Assembly (NCBI RefSeq): GCF_026230105.1
Contig: NC_079478.1
Location: forward strand, 10,307,653 to 10,371,652
Length of the DNA stretch: 64,000 nt
DNA from: Diorhabda sublineata
Lineage: Eukaryota; Arthropoda; Insecta; Coleoptera; Chrysomelidae
Direction: 5' to 3'
The position numbers and the translations under genes were made by a program. Shown here piece after piece: positions 56,050 through 64,000 of the stretch (its first letter is position 1; every line of letters begins with the position of its first letter). The notes under the pieces are model-generated. The model worked only from the letters and a program-made list of their open reading frames with translations, ran no database searches and was not told where the DNA came from.

Positions 56050-56480
56050 TTATAACAACTTTTTAATCATCTCAGAAAAGAAAAGAGTCAAGGGGAGTAA
56101 TATCGGGATTATGAAATGGGTGTCTTGATGTAAGATCCAGTTTATCTTCACGACGTTATACCATTCCAGGACGATAAGGTAGAACTATTCAATATAGTTC
56201 TTCCAATATAATTTGCAGATAGTTAAGCGAGTAAAAATCAATATTTTTTCATGAATACGCACGGCACTCATACCAAATTAAGAAATGAAAAATAATGTTT
56301 ACTTCCCGTATAAAATTCGGTAACAAACCGTCAGACCACGTGGACTCTCCATCATCTCCACTGTTTACCGATGAAAACATCAAATTGGGGACATAAATGC
56401 ATTTCTATTGGCCGAAGCAGTATATACACAATTTCTTCGAAATATTCCCGTCAGAAATTCTGCGATAAGTATTGGCGTGG
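56050..56480 (-). pseudogene. Probable DUF4817-type DDE transposase fragment
   Basis: On the minus strand: NYLQIILEELY, then LPYRPGMV, then HNPDITPLDSFL. They resemble NYLNFLExELPxLL, VPLxxRxxM and RSPDLTPLDFFLW of the DUF4817-type group. Spacing is about right, but the frame is broken several times. It may instead be a mariner-related scrap. Confidence 0.4.
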
Positions 56481-56639
56481 ATTGATGATTTTAATTTAAT
56501 TCATAAATTTCTTTAAATAAATTAAAAATATGGCGTGATTTAGACCGAGGGCGAATGAAGGCGATGAAATTGCATAGTGCAGTGAGAATAAAGACAGGTA
56601 TGAATTTCATAATAAAGATTTGGATATACAAACACAGCA

Positions 56640-57290
56640 AGTTATCTGAAATATATTCGAATGTTTAAAAATGGAACATTTTCAGCAATCTAATAATGCA
56701 ATCATAATAAGAATTTCTGAATTAACTAGAGTAAATAAATTTTCCATTTATCGAGTAGTCACGAAAGGGGTTGCTGGGGATCATTTACAGTATCGAAAAT
56801 ATGTAAAGAAAAACTAAAATCAGTTGACAAAGCTACTAAAGATTTTATACCTATGACAATTTATAGTTTATATTTTCGTGTCTAATGCCTAAAACTGTAC
56901 AGCTGATTATCATGAAGATAAGACAGCAGAATTATTTGAAAAATAGTTTAATGAACAGGTTTTACCTAACATTCCAACACAGTCAGTAATAGTTTTAGCA
57001 TTTATGTCTAAAAAAAATATTCCTATTCCTGTCAACGATCGTAAAATAGGGCCCATCAAAAAAAGAATTGCTTACTGTTATTAAAGGTCTAAAGTTAGAG
57101 AAAATTTCTTATATTGACAAGCTGTCAAGAACAGGGACATACTCTTCTCAGACTACCTTCTTGCTAGTGCATATTTAACCCTATAGAACTGGGTAAAGAG
57201 GTTGTAGAACTCATCAAGAAAGTTCTAGCAGACCGCCAAGAGCTTTGGAAAAACTGTGTTGGACATGTTAGTATTTATAAAAATAATTTA
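56640..57290 (+). pseudogene. IS630-like DDE transposase relic (insect type)
   Basis: N-terminal blocks read IIIRISELTRVNKFSIYRVV (about 56702-56760), like the helix-turn-helix of the family. Then DYHEDKTAELFEK and FNEQVLPNIPTQSVIVLAF (about 56910-57000), then SKKNIPIPVNDRK, and later PIELG with VVELIKKVLADRQELWKNCV (to about 57270). This order (DYHEDM...WFxEQVLPxIPxxSVIVLDNASYH ... LPPYHCELNPIELIW ... ITPxxWxxCVxHV) belongs to a DDE transposase group common in insects. The VLDNASYH catalytic block is deleted. Numerous stops. Confidence 0.65.
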
Positions 57291-57363
57291 TAAAATAGGC
57301 TATCTACGCCTATGGTAGATCAATCAAAATTGTCGGCAAGCGTTTTTTTATATGTTTATATAA

Positions 57364-57767
57364 GGCCGGCACCGCACATTGGGGCCAATAATAGCGCCAA
57401 CTACGCTCGTCCAATGTGTGGATCGAAATTTATCGTGTTGGTGCCTGTTGGCTCGAACGTTGGGAGTTGGCTGTCTTGTGTCGGTTTTTTGACGAGACAT
57501 CAAAGGGAATCGTCTTAACTTGTTTCGTCTGCGAAGTGAGAGTTAACGTCGTGATAACTTTATTATTATTTAAAGTAAATAATGTCACCCAAGGAGATAT
57601 GGTCGTATGAAAACGTTTTACTGTTGGAGCTTTATCAAGTGGAACCAGTTTTATGGCTCTGCTGGGAGCTAACTGAGCTTAGCTTCTATAACTTCCAATG
57701 TCTGGATGCTTTTAAATATAATAGCCCAACGTTGGCACCAACATAGGTCCCAATGTGCGGTTTCGGG
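57364..57767 (+). mobile_element. PIF/Harbinger-type element C, short derivative
   Basis: GGCCGGCACCGCACATTGG at 57364, after TAA, has an imperfect inverted match CCAATGTGCGGTTTCGGGG ending at about 57767. The end design (GG(C/G)...GCAC, TAA/TTA flank) is like elements A and B. The right target duplication is mutated. The interior carries only the beginning of a MADF gene. At 0.4 kb it is the most reduced of the three. Confidence 0.65.
57582..57746 (+). pseudogene. MADF gene 5' end of Harbinger element C
   Basis: From ATG at 57582: MSPKEIWSYENVLLLLELYQ, VEPVLW. LLLLELYQxEPVLW matches the first helix of a MADF domain with its conserved Trp (compare FLLEFIELYRNSTCLW in element A). About 26 codons in, similarity ends, and the frame runs on to a stop at 57744-57746, i.e. 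54 codons in all. The rest of the domain is deleted. Confidence 0.6.
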
Positions 57768-57884
57768 GTACCCAATCTGGAATTGATATTGGAAGAGCTA
57801 TAAATGTTAGCCTACTAAACATATTTTCAATGAATGATATTGTGGATATAAGAAACGGTCAATATTTTCTTCGTTTGCAACTAG

Positions 57885-58170
57885 ACATGTTCGCCCTTAT
57901 TGGGTTTTCTAATTTCTAATATCGCTTTGAATGGAACACAAAAAATACTTGGAGATTGCTTTTTACTTTTTTTCTTTCTATGATTAAAAACTTTCTGCAC
58001 CAACTTTGGCATATTTTTAACATTTTTAAATCCTCGTTTCTGACAGCTCCTGGTGCAAACTATCGATATTCGCGTCAGTACGATTTGTAAGAAGAGCCCT
58101 TTCACGAGAATCGTCTTCTACTGATTCATGCCCTTCTTTGAACCGCTTCACTGAACCTGACCTAAAATAC
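57885..58170 (-). pseudogene. Mariner transposase N-terminal fragment
   Basis: On the minus strand SVKRFKEGHESVEDDSRERA, LLTNRTDANIDSLHQEL (about 58135-58030) is the WxxRFKEGRExVxDDxRSGxPxTxRTDxNVxxV block of mariner N-termini. After a shift, PKLVQKVFNHRKKKSKKQ (ORF 57881-58105) corresponds to CAKLVPKxLTxEQKxxR. The DDE region is absent. Confidence 0.65.
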
Positions 58171-58500
58171 ACAATATTTTTCGCAATTTCAGCAAAATTT
58201 CTAAGGAGTTTTCGACAGATTTAAATAAAAATTGAATCACGATATAATTATCAAGAAACTAGTAAAAATGTTTCTTCGGAAACTTATGCATTAAATGCAA
58301 ACCAAATGTGTTATCAACTAAAAGTTTAAAGTGAAATTGGAAAAGAGATATGGATGAAATGGTCACCGCGTTAGGAACGAAATTACCGAAACTCATATAA
58401 GACGTAGGAGTGAAATTTAAGTATATAAACGAGTGGAAAAAAATTATAAAGATATGAAATTACCTTTGTTTAATATAAATATCGTTAAAATGTGAAATTC
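58171..58500. other. Intronic stretch without recognised features
   Basis: AT-rich, nothing recognised. Confidence 0.5.
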
Positions 58501-58502
58501 AA

Positions 58503-59500
58503 ATCTTCTTCTTCTTCTTCTTCTTCTTCTTCTTCTGTGTATTAGGCGTAGCCGCCTGTTTTATCTTTGACATCCTTGCCTCCTATCTTGCTTCAAGGTT
58601 GTCGCTCCACCTTTTTCTGGATCGGCCGGTACTCCTTCGGCCCAATGAGGATTTATCGCGCGCTATCTTGACCAGTCTATTGTTGTCCATACGACTTATG
58701 TGCTTATTTCATTCTTTCTTTCTTGATAGAACCCATTCGTTGACATCTATTTTTCACAATCTTCTGATGTTCTCAGTTCTTTCCCCCTTGTCCAGTAGGG
58801 TTTTTCCGGCTATCATGCGTAGCACATTAATCTCTGCTGTTCCAATCATTGTTTTGGTTTTCATCGTTTCTGGCAGTGTCTCCACGGTGTAGGTCATTAT
58901 GGGTCTAGCCGTGGCATTGTATATTCTTGATTTGGCCTCTATTCCGATATGTTTATCTTGTCATATGATTTCGTTCAAACATGCTTCTATTCTTGAGCCT
59001 TTGATTGTTTGCTCTCTTACTTCGTTCTCTACGTCTCCAAATCCTGAAATCTCGATTCCTAAGTGTTTGAATTTCATTACTTGGTGAATTATCTGGTCGT
59101 CTACGACTAGCTTACATCTTACATCTGAGGTATGGATGTGGTCATATACTTTGTTTTGGACGCAGATATTATCATATTGAAAGATTTAGCTGTGCAGTTA
59201 AACACATGTAAAAGCCTCTGAAGATTATCCTCATTTTTTGCGACTAGAACGGCTTCATCAGCGAAACATAATATTGTAATATTTCGATCCCCCATCCCCC
59301 AATCGTAAGTTTATTTTCATGATAGACACGACGAAAACAAAAGCACACCCATGGGATCGAACCAATGAGAAATAGTGAACGTTCAAAAATACTAAATCCT
59401 GTTCGTGAAAATCTAATCTCTGTTTTTAGAAAATATTTATCATTTTTAATTGACGTGCTTGCGTGTGACAAAAGATCTCCAAGAAGATATCGAGGGCTTT
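58503..59500 (-). pseudogene. LINE 3' half with (AAG)n tail, same family as 3034-3515
   Basis: On the minus strand the frame enters at CFADEAVLVAKNEDNLQRLL (about 59270), where FADE is in the place of reverse transcriptase motif C (YADD). It continues KHLGIEISGFGDVENEV, RIYNATARPIMTYTVETL, VLRMIAGKTLLDK, WNKHISRMDNNRLVKIARDK, and RSRKRWSDNLEAR with a stop at about 58585. The 3' end is a run of about 11 AAG repeats (58504-58536 on +). The same blocks, in the same order, occur at 3034-3515. It is a 5'-truncated insertion in CASK intron 5, antisense to the gene, with few breaks in frame; this one is younger or better kept than the first. Confidence 0.8.
58504..58536. repeat. (TCT)n/(AAG)n microsatellite, LINE tail
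   Basis: About eleven TCT units (AAG on the minus strand) lie directly after the LINE 3' end and most likely arose as its tail. Confidence 0.9.
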
Positions 59501-59504
59501 TCAT

Positions 59505-59860
59505 CTAATATTTTTCTTATTTGAGCTCATGTCTATAGCAGAAAAATCCTTCCAAACATATTTCATCAACCTTTAGCAGCGTCGACATTTTCAAAAGCTT
59601 TATGTGGAAGTGTCTACGAGTGCGTTAGCTCAGTTATTAGTTTTGTCACCTCTTCTCAACTCTTTTATAGATCTCAAGTCACTTTATGTCATTAAACAAC
59701 TATTTTAAAATATAAATGAATTTACTAGTGGAATTTTCAAGTCTTTCTTCACATATTTGGTTAGGTTAGATTTGTAATCTACAAGAATATTCAGTAATGG
59801 TTCAACTTGAAATTGAACACGTTAATTGTGATAAAAAATGCAATTTTAATTAATGTAAAT
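59505..59860. other. Intronic stretch without recognised features
   Basis: AT-rich; nothing recognised. Confidence 0.5.
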
Positions 59861-60010
59861 CCATACTGAAGACACTGTTCATAATACCATTACATCTTTT
59901 ACCAAAATCATAAAGAAAAACACAAAAAATTTGCTTTGATACCTTTCATCTGGTTTATACAAAAACATTAGAAAACGTAAGTAGAAAATTAGTTTATACA
60001 TAACATACAA

Positions 60011-60270
60011 TTGTTGAGTAATCCCGAGGATGAAGTACTAGATTTGGAAAACAGTGATATTCACCAAATTAGCTGTGATTATTGTGACAAGAAGTATGTT
60101 GGGCAAACTACGAGGTTTGTTAATGTTCGGTTTATAGAGCACTTTGTTGTTATAAATTTAAAAAAAGTGGTGGATGCATTCGATACTGTTAAAGGTAAGA
60201 AAAGTTTAAGAAGGAATAAAGCGCCCATCTCTCACGACTCATCAATAGTTTATTATTTAAGGACTGTTTA
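60011..60270 (+). pseudogene. Penelope GIY-YIG endonuclease relic
   Basis: NSDIHQISCDYCDKKYVGQT, TRFVNVRFIEH fits the start of a GIY-YIG nuclease (GIYxIxCxxCxxxYIGQTxRxLxxRxxEH). The two Cys before the YVG are typical of Penelope. The GIY is altered to DIH; YVG and the Arg and Glu-His of the next helix are kept. The frame ends at 60270 without further breaks. GIY-YIG cuts the target DNA to prime reverse transcription in these elements. Confidence 0.7.
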
Positions 60271-60323
60271 ATTTTCCGCGTCAAGTGTTTTGAAAAAAAA
60301 GTCAATAAGTTTTAGTTTACCTT

Positions 60324-60370
60324 CAGTCTCCGAAGATGATAACTTGGTTATAGAAACGCGCGCTAGACAG
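60324..60370 (+). ncRNA. Hammerhead-ribozyme-like motif, near complete
   Basis: Stem I CAGTCT (60324-60329) and AGACAG (60365-60370) enclose the core CCGAAGA (60330-60336), stem II GATAAC/GTTAT with a TTG loop (60338-60351), GAAA (60353-60356), and CGCGCGCT. Order and spacing match a type I hammerhead with very short stem III, as known from Penelope-like elements. The consensus core is CUGANGA; here the second base is C, so self-cleavage is probably lost. The two other copies (17911, 52243) have their own differences, and together they support a common ancestor with an intact core. Confidence 0.6.
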
Positions 60371-60399
60371 TGTTCGGTTATGATTTCAACTATCAGATA

Positions 60400-61536
60400 T
60401 GCCTTTTTGACAAAAATTGATTATGACTCTTTCTATTGCTCTCAATTTTCCTTTCCCGCTTTTCCTGTTTCCAGTATAATTTGGATCTCGTAATTTGGTT
60501 ACGTCCCAATGTATCTCGCGATTTCCTTTGTCAATAGCATATTCTTCATTGCGATCTATTTATACTTCTTCCATCTATTCAGGGCTGTTACCAGGTCAAT
60601 TAAATCGACTCCCCAATAATTAATTTCAACAAAAACATATTTTAACGTTACATACACGCATTGCGATAATATGCAATAATCTGATCTGTTTATATATAGA
60701 GGGATGATAAACAATTTCTTGCACTCTTTCCTTCAGAAAATTTGCCTCCGTGTCTAATGACAATTTGTGAAAAAGTTATATTGTAGATATTGTAGCAGAA
60801 TGCATGGTTTATGCACTTATATGCATGAAAAATATCAATCCTCATTCTTAGTTGTTTTGTTAATGTTTTTCTGCTTTTTTTGATCCATTAATTGGATTTT
60901 AGAGATGTTTTCTCATTTTTCTAACTTTATTATATCTCAATACTTTTAATATTTCGATATTGCTCCTAAATAATGGAGTTTCAAAGATTAATGGATGGAT
61001 CTTTCACCATAAAGTTCATAAAATGTGGTAGGAAGATTTTTATTATTGCCTAAAGCTTCATTTGAATGAGTTGACTTTCTACTTATTTTCAAAACAATTT
61101 TCTATTTCAAATTCATTAGGTGCGGAAGCTAGATCTACAATTATGTGAAATTTTTAGCCCATAGTGGTGAATCAATAGCGCGTACACTAAAATGTTCTAA
61201 GTGGAATTCCCAAAGACTCATTCTGTATATGACTCAAACGATAGTGTAATTAATTAAAATACTACATCAGAGTCGTTTTGAAAAATAAATATGAACAGAT
61301 TATTTTTATTACTGATTTCATTAACGAATTTAATATGACGTAAAGTACTGATTTTATTTTGACCCATCGGATCACTCATTTATGCATTTATCTTTAACGA
61401 TTTGAAAAATATAACATTATTTCTGCATTGGAAAAAATCATTTATCACTGTTCTTTAAATTACTTTATATTGTCTACTAATATTCACCAGACTTGTCGAC
61501 TCATCATTCATTTCCATTTCTTTAAAATTTTTCCAG
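60400..61536. other. End of CASK intron 5, no recognised gene
   Basis: AT-rich sequence ending in a pyrimidine tract and the acceptor ttccag at 61531-61536. Confidence 0.5.
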
Positions 61537-61710
61537 CTTTTCGATCGCATTGACAATCGTGTGCTGACACCTCTTCGGGCGCCGTTGAACGACGCGGTGC
61601 AGTGCGCTCGCGACGCCGCCGATATTCTCCGGGAACTCGAACATCGTCGAGATATCGATTACAGAGACCTGCAAGAACTGAGAGACTTGCTCTGTAGACC
61701 TCATTTTAAG
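61537..61710 (+). CDS. CASK: CASK internal exon F: second L27 domain
   Basis: The exon lies between ttccag and gtaagt, with 58 whole codons and phase 0. It encodes LFDRIDNRVLTPLRAPLNDA, VQCARDAADILRELEHRRDI and DYRDLQELRDLLCRPHFK. This is the second L27 domain, which in CASK binds Veli/MALS (Lin-7). DAVQxAxxxLxE and LxxLLxxPHF are typical landmarks. It is much richer in G and C than the flanking introns. The PDZ-encoding exons should follow beyond the window. A minus-strand ORF (61522-61704) is its shadow. Confidence 0.95.
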
Positions 61711-62600
61711 GTAAGTTTACTTTAACAGTTTCACCATAGATGGTACTAGTCTACAGAATCTATAATGAATTGAAGGAATTTCAGTCATAGATCATGTGAA
61801 TAACTCGAAAGATGGCTCTGATAATTTTATCATACAAGTGATACGTAAAGGCTTTTAACAAATGATCAAATGTCAGGTAAATCATCCATCAGCTGATATA
61901 AATTTCAAATTTAAAACATGATCTACATGAACTTGATTTTAATGCTGAAATTCCGAAAAGTATAAAAACCGTAAACTTCAGTAACCAATCAATGACGCTG
62001 CTCATGAGAATTAATAGTCAGCCATTTAAAAGGAATAAATAATTTTTTCAATTCAAAGAAAAACGTAAACAAATGACCCGATTAACTCAGATTGCGAACA
62101 AAATGAACGCGATCCAGGTTAGTTTCCGAGCATTTAAATCATGATCTAAAGCCCTACATACAATATTTTTTGCAAAGAAAAAAATTCTGATTCCATTATA
62201 TTTGCTTTAAGACTTTTATGTAATTTTTCAAATTCTTTACAAAGGATCGTAATTATATATAGTTAATTTATAGTGACTTATTTAGTCTTCTCAAAAATTT
62301 GTTTGGAAAACATCATAATAAGTTGTGTTACTTAAGATCTCCCGTTGATTTTCCAATCAAAGATTTTTGGAAACGCCACTGTAGAACTGGTTTATCATTA
62401 TACTTATATATTACTTATACATACAATATACTTATATATGCTGTTTGAAAGACGATTTAATATGCTTTAATGTGAATATAAATATAGGAAAATTATTTTT
62501 AACATAGTTGAATCAATGCATTTAGCAGCTTAAGCTTTTTTACTATTAACATAAATGGGGTTATTTAAAACTTTAAAACAATTTAAAACGTAATACTTAA
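61711..62600. other. Start of the CASK intron after exon F
   Basis: AT-rich sequence after the gtaagt donor. No feature recognised. Confidence 0.5.
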
Positions 62601-62604
62601 TTTC

Positions 62605-62965
62605 TTAATAATGGGTATGACCTCTTGCTTTAATGACATCTCTCATTCTATAGAAATTACACCTCAGATCTTGCAGGAACAACCTTCATAAGCACTCCAG
62701 TTTTCAAAGCAGCAATCTGCAAATTGCTCTCTTGGTCTTTGGTACACTTTCCTTCTTGACACAATAAAGCGGTTGCAAATCGCCTTCTGCCTGTTCCAGG
62801 TCGCCTATGAAAGGATCCAGTCTTCTCATAACCTTGGCGCATTCTTTGAACCGCTGCGCGGGTCATATCCTGCCTAGTAACAGCTCACAGATCAAGTCCA
62901 TTTTCGATCAAAGCCATAATCTCGGCGGCTTTTTGGCTAACAATATTGAGATTATAAAAAGCGAG
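62605..62965 (-). pseudogene. Tc1-like transposase N-terminal fragment
   Basis: On the minus strand, AALIENGLDL (about 62920), a stop, then TRAAVQRMRQGYEKTGSFHR and RPGTGRRR (ORF 62657-62866). It matches the paired-like helix-turn-helix of Tc1-group transposases (LIxxGLSxxxAAxxLGVSxSTVxRxxQRYxETGSxxRRPGTGRRR). GRRR is the AT-hook-like linker. The DDE domain is missing. Confidence 0.72.
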
Positions 62966-63785
62966 TAATATGGATTTGGTAATTTTCAATCAACATATTT
63001 TTTTTATCTGTTGTGTCCCGTTAATATTTTGAGATAAGTACATACTCTATTCCGGATTACTTTATCTATAATCAGAATAGTTAAATCCAAAGCGTAATAT
63101 TGAAACTTTTCATGTAAAACTTTAACTGTGGAACTCCGGAAAATTTGTTCCATTCAAGAGAGTAAAATTTGTGAAACTAAATTTTTCATATATCCGGCAA
63201 GTAGAAACTGCGTACTTGGGGTTAATTTGTTAAAAACATCCCGGAGACTGATCTAGTTGTCACTAGAAATTGTAAATATAGTGGCCCATTAGTGTGTGGA
63301 AGTGCAATAACTTACATAAGATAAAATATAAAAAAAAATTTCTAAAAAAAAGTTATATTTACACAGATACACATTTCTAAAATATTTTGAGATATAAGGG
63401 TGTTCAGCATAAGCGTGACAACATGAAGTAAAGTTTTTTGAAATAGGACACCCTTTATATTTGTTAACAATCGAGTTTAGTGTAAAATTCTGCACATATC
63501 CCTGCCTTCTCTTTTCCATAAATTGTGACGAGCGAAATATGAAGTTTTGACGAAAATGGGTGCACTATAAATGCTGCCTAGTGAACGTTATTAGTGAGAA
63601 GTAACTAAACTTGTTTGGTAAGTACGAAGGTAAAGAAGTTTCGTTCGGGGTTCGGGGTGTCTTTCAGATAAACATTCATTCAGGATATTTCAATTAGCAG
63701 AAACTTCAATTTTTTAAATGAGACACACAGTATATTATTTTACCTTCTTATAAAACTATTTTATCCCTTCAAATTATGTCTGATA
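62966..63785. other. Intronic stretch without recognised gene
   Basis: AT-rich. At 63396-63461 ataagggtgttcag and ggacaccctttat are loosely inverted and might be the ends of a very small element. The ORF at 63289-63519 has no motif. Confidence 0.4.
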
Positions 63786-63816
63786 ATGTACACCATGGTC
63801 AATACTACCGAAAAAT

Positions 63817-64000
63817 CGCAGAGATGAAGTTCTTCTAACACGTCTGCGTCTAGGCCATACGCGACTGACGCACAGCTACTTATTTGATGCGAAACCCGAA
63901 CCAAAATGTAGCAACTGCAATTGCAAATTAACTATAAAACACATAATCGCAGAATGTCCATCTCTTAACTCAGAAAGATCATCATCAAATCTACCACTCG
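63817..64000 (+). pseudogene. LINE C-terminal fragment, continues past the window
   Basis: The frame from 63817 reads RRDEVLLTRLRLGHTRLTHS, YLFDAKPEPKCSNCNCKLTI, KHIIAECPSL without a stop to the window edge. It matches the part after RNase H of I/Jockey-group LINEs (LxRLRxGHTxLTHxYLxxxxxxPxCxxC...TxxHIxxxCP), including the zinc-knuckle Cys/His residues. The piece differs from the RCRLNRHL type at 12060. Whether it is intact cannot be seen. Confidence 0.78.

Larger units (their letters stand above)
59865..60395 (+). mobile_element. Penelope-like 3' piece: GIY-YIG fragment and hammerhead-like end
   Basis: It begins with tactgaagacactgttca (like the starts at 52166 and 31517), includes a GIY-YIG endonuclease relic (60011-60270) and ends with the hammerhead-like motif at 60324-60370. 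The order endonuclease then terminal repeat is that of the Penelope 3' end. The reverse transcriptase is missing. Confidence 0.65.

Noticed and set aside
58599..59087. Plus-strand ORFs rich in Leu and Ser, looking membrane-like
   Set aside because: They are antisense shadows of the LINE reverse transcriptase region on the minus strand.
61522..61704. Minus-strand ORF across CASK exon F
   Set aside because: It is a shadow of the L27-encoding exon, whose + frame has correct splice borders and domain content.
63396..63461. ataagggtgttc and ggacaccctttat as ends of a small transposon
   Set aside because: Short, imperfect, and without target duplication or interior similarity; not enough to call.

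Overview
This is AT-rich eukaryotic genomic DNA from an arthropod, most likely an insect. The only host gene I can identify is the scaffold kinase CASK. Its exons are short, its introns are very large, and the introns are packed with decayed transposons typical of insects: mariner and Tc1, PIF/Harbinger with MADF genes, hAT, Helitron, Crypton, Penelope and LINEs. A beetle would fit, but I cannot prove the order from sequence alone. There is no sign of bacterial, organellar or viral genes, and I found no rRNA, intact tRNA or CRISPR array.

CASK lies on the + strand and runs through the whole window, with neither end present. Six internal exons (223-401, 28125-28300, 32407-32532, 33964-34147, 55773-55891, 61537-61710) have AG/GT borders and compatible phases. 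They encode the kinase domain from just before the catalytic loop, the regulatory helix behind it, and both L27 domains (about 319 residues). The exons encoding the kinase N-lobe must lie upstream; the PDZ, SH3 and guanylate-kinase parts must lie downstream. The introns are about 27.7, 4.1, 1.4, 21.6 and 5.6 kb, so over 98% of the window is intronic.

Intron 1 (402-28124) holds two PIF/Harbinger deletion derivatives (980-2026 and 11076-12047), a Helitron 3' end (terminus at 4307), several LINE fragments, a hAT remnant, two transposons of a DUF4817/DDE-type family, a Penelope reverse-transcriptase relic, a Crypton tyrosine-recombinase relic and a deleted mariner. The shorter introns 2 and 3 hold LINE, DUF4817-type and mariner scraps. 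Intron 4 (34148-55772) holds a second copy of the same mariner family, two more Crypton relics, a 113-bp inverted-repeat element, a large mariner relic, a LINE copy, a foldback element and a Penelope terminal piece with a hammerhead-ribozyme-like core. Intron 5 holds an IS630-like DDE relic, a third Harbinger derivative, another mariner, a LINE ending in an (AAG)n tail, and a Penelope GIY-YIG piece followed by the clearest hammerhead-like motif. After the last exon come a Tc1-like fragment and a LINE tail that leaves the window.

The open reading frames of the mobile elements are nearly all broken, so the window is a fossil record of transposons inside one host gene. The points most worth a second look are the hammerhead-like motifs at Penelope ends, the Crypton remnants with a recurrent downstream hairpin, the three Harbinger elements that each keep a MADF reading frame, and an unidentified coding-like relic at 9563-9964.
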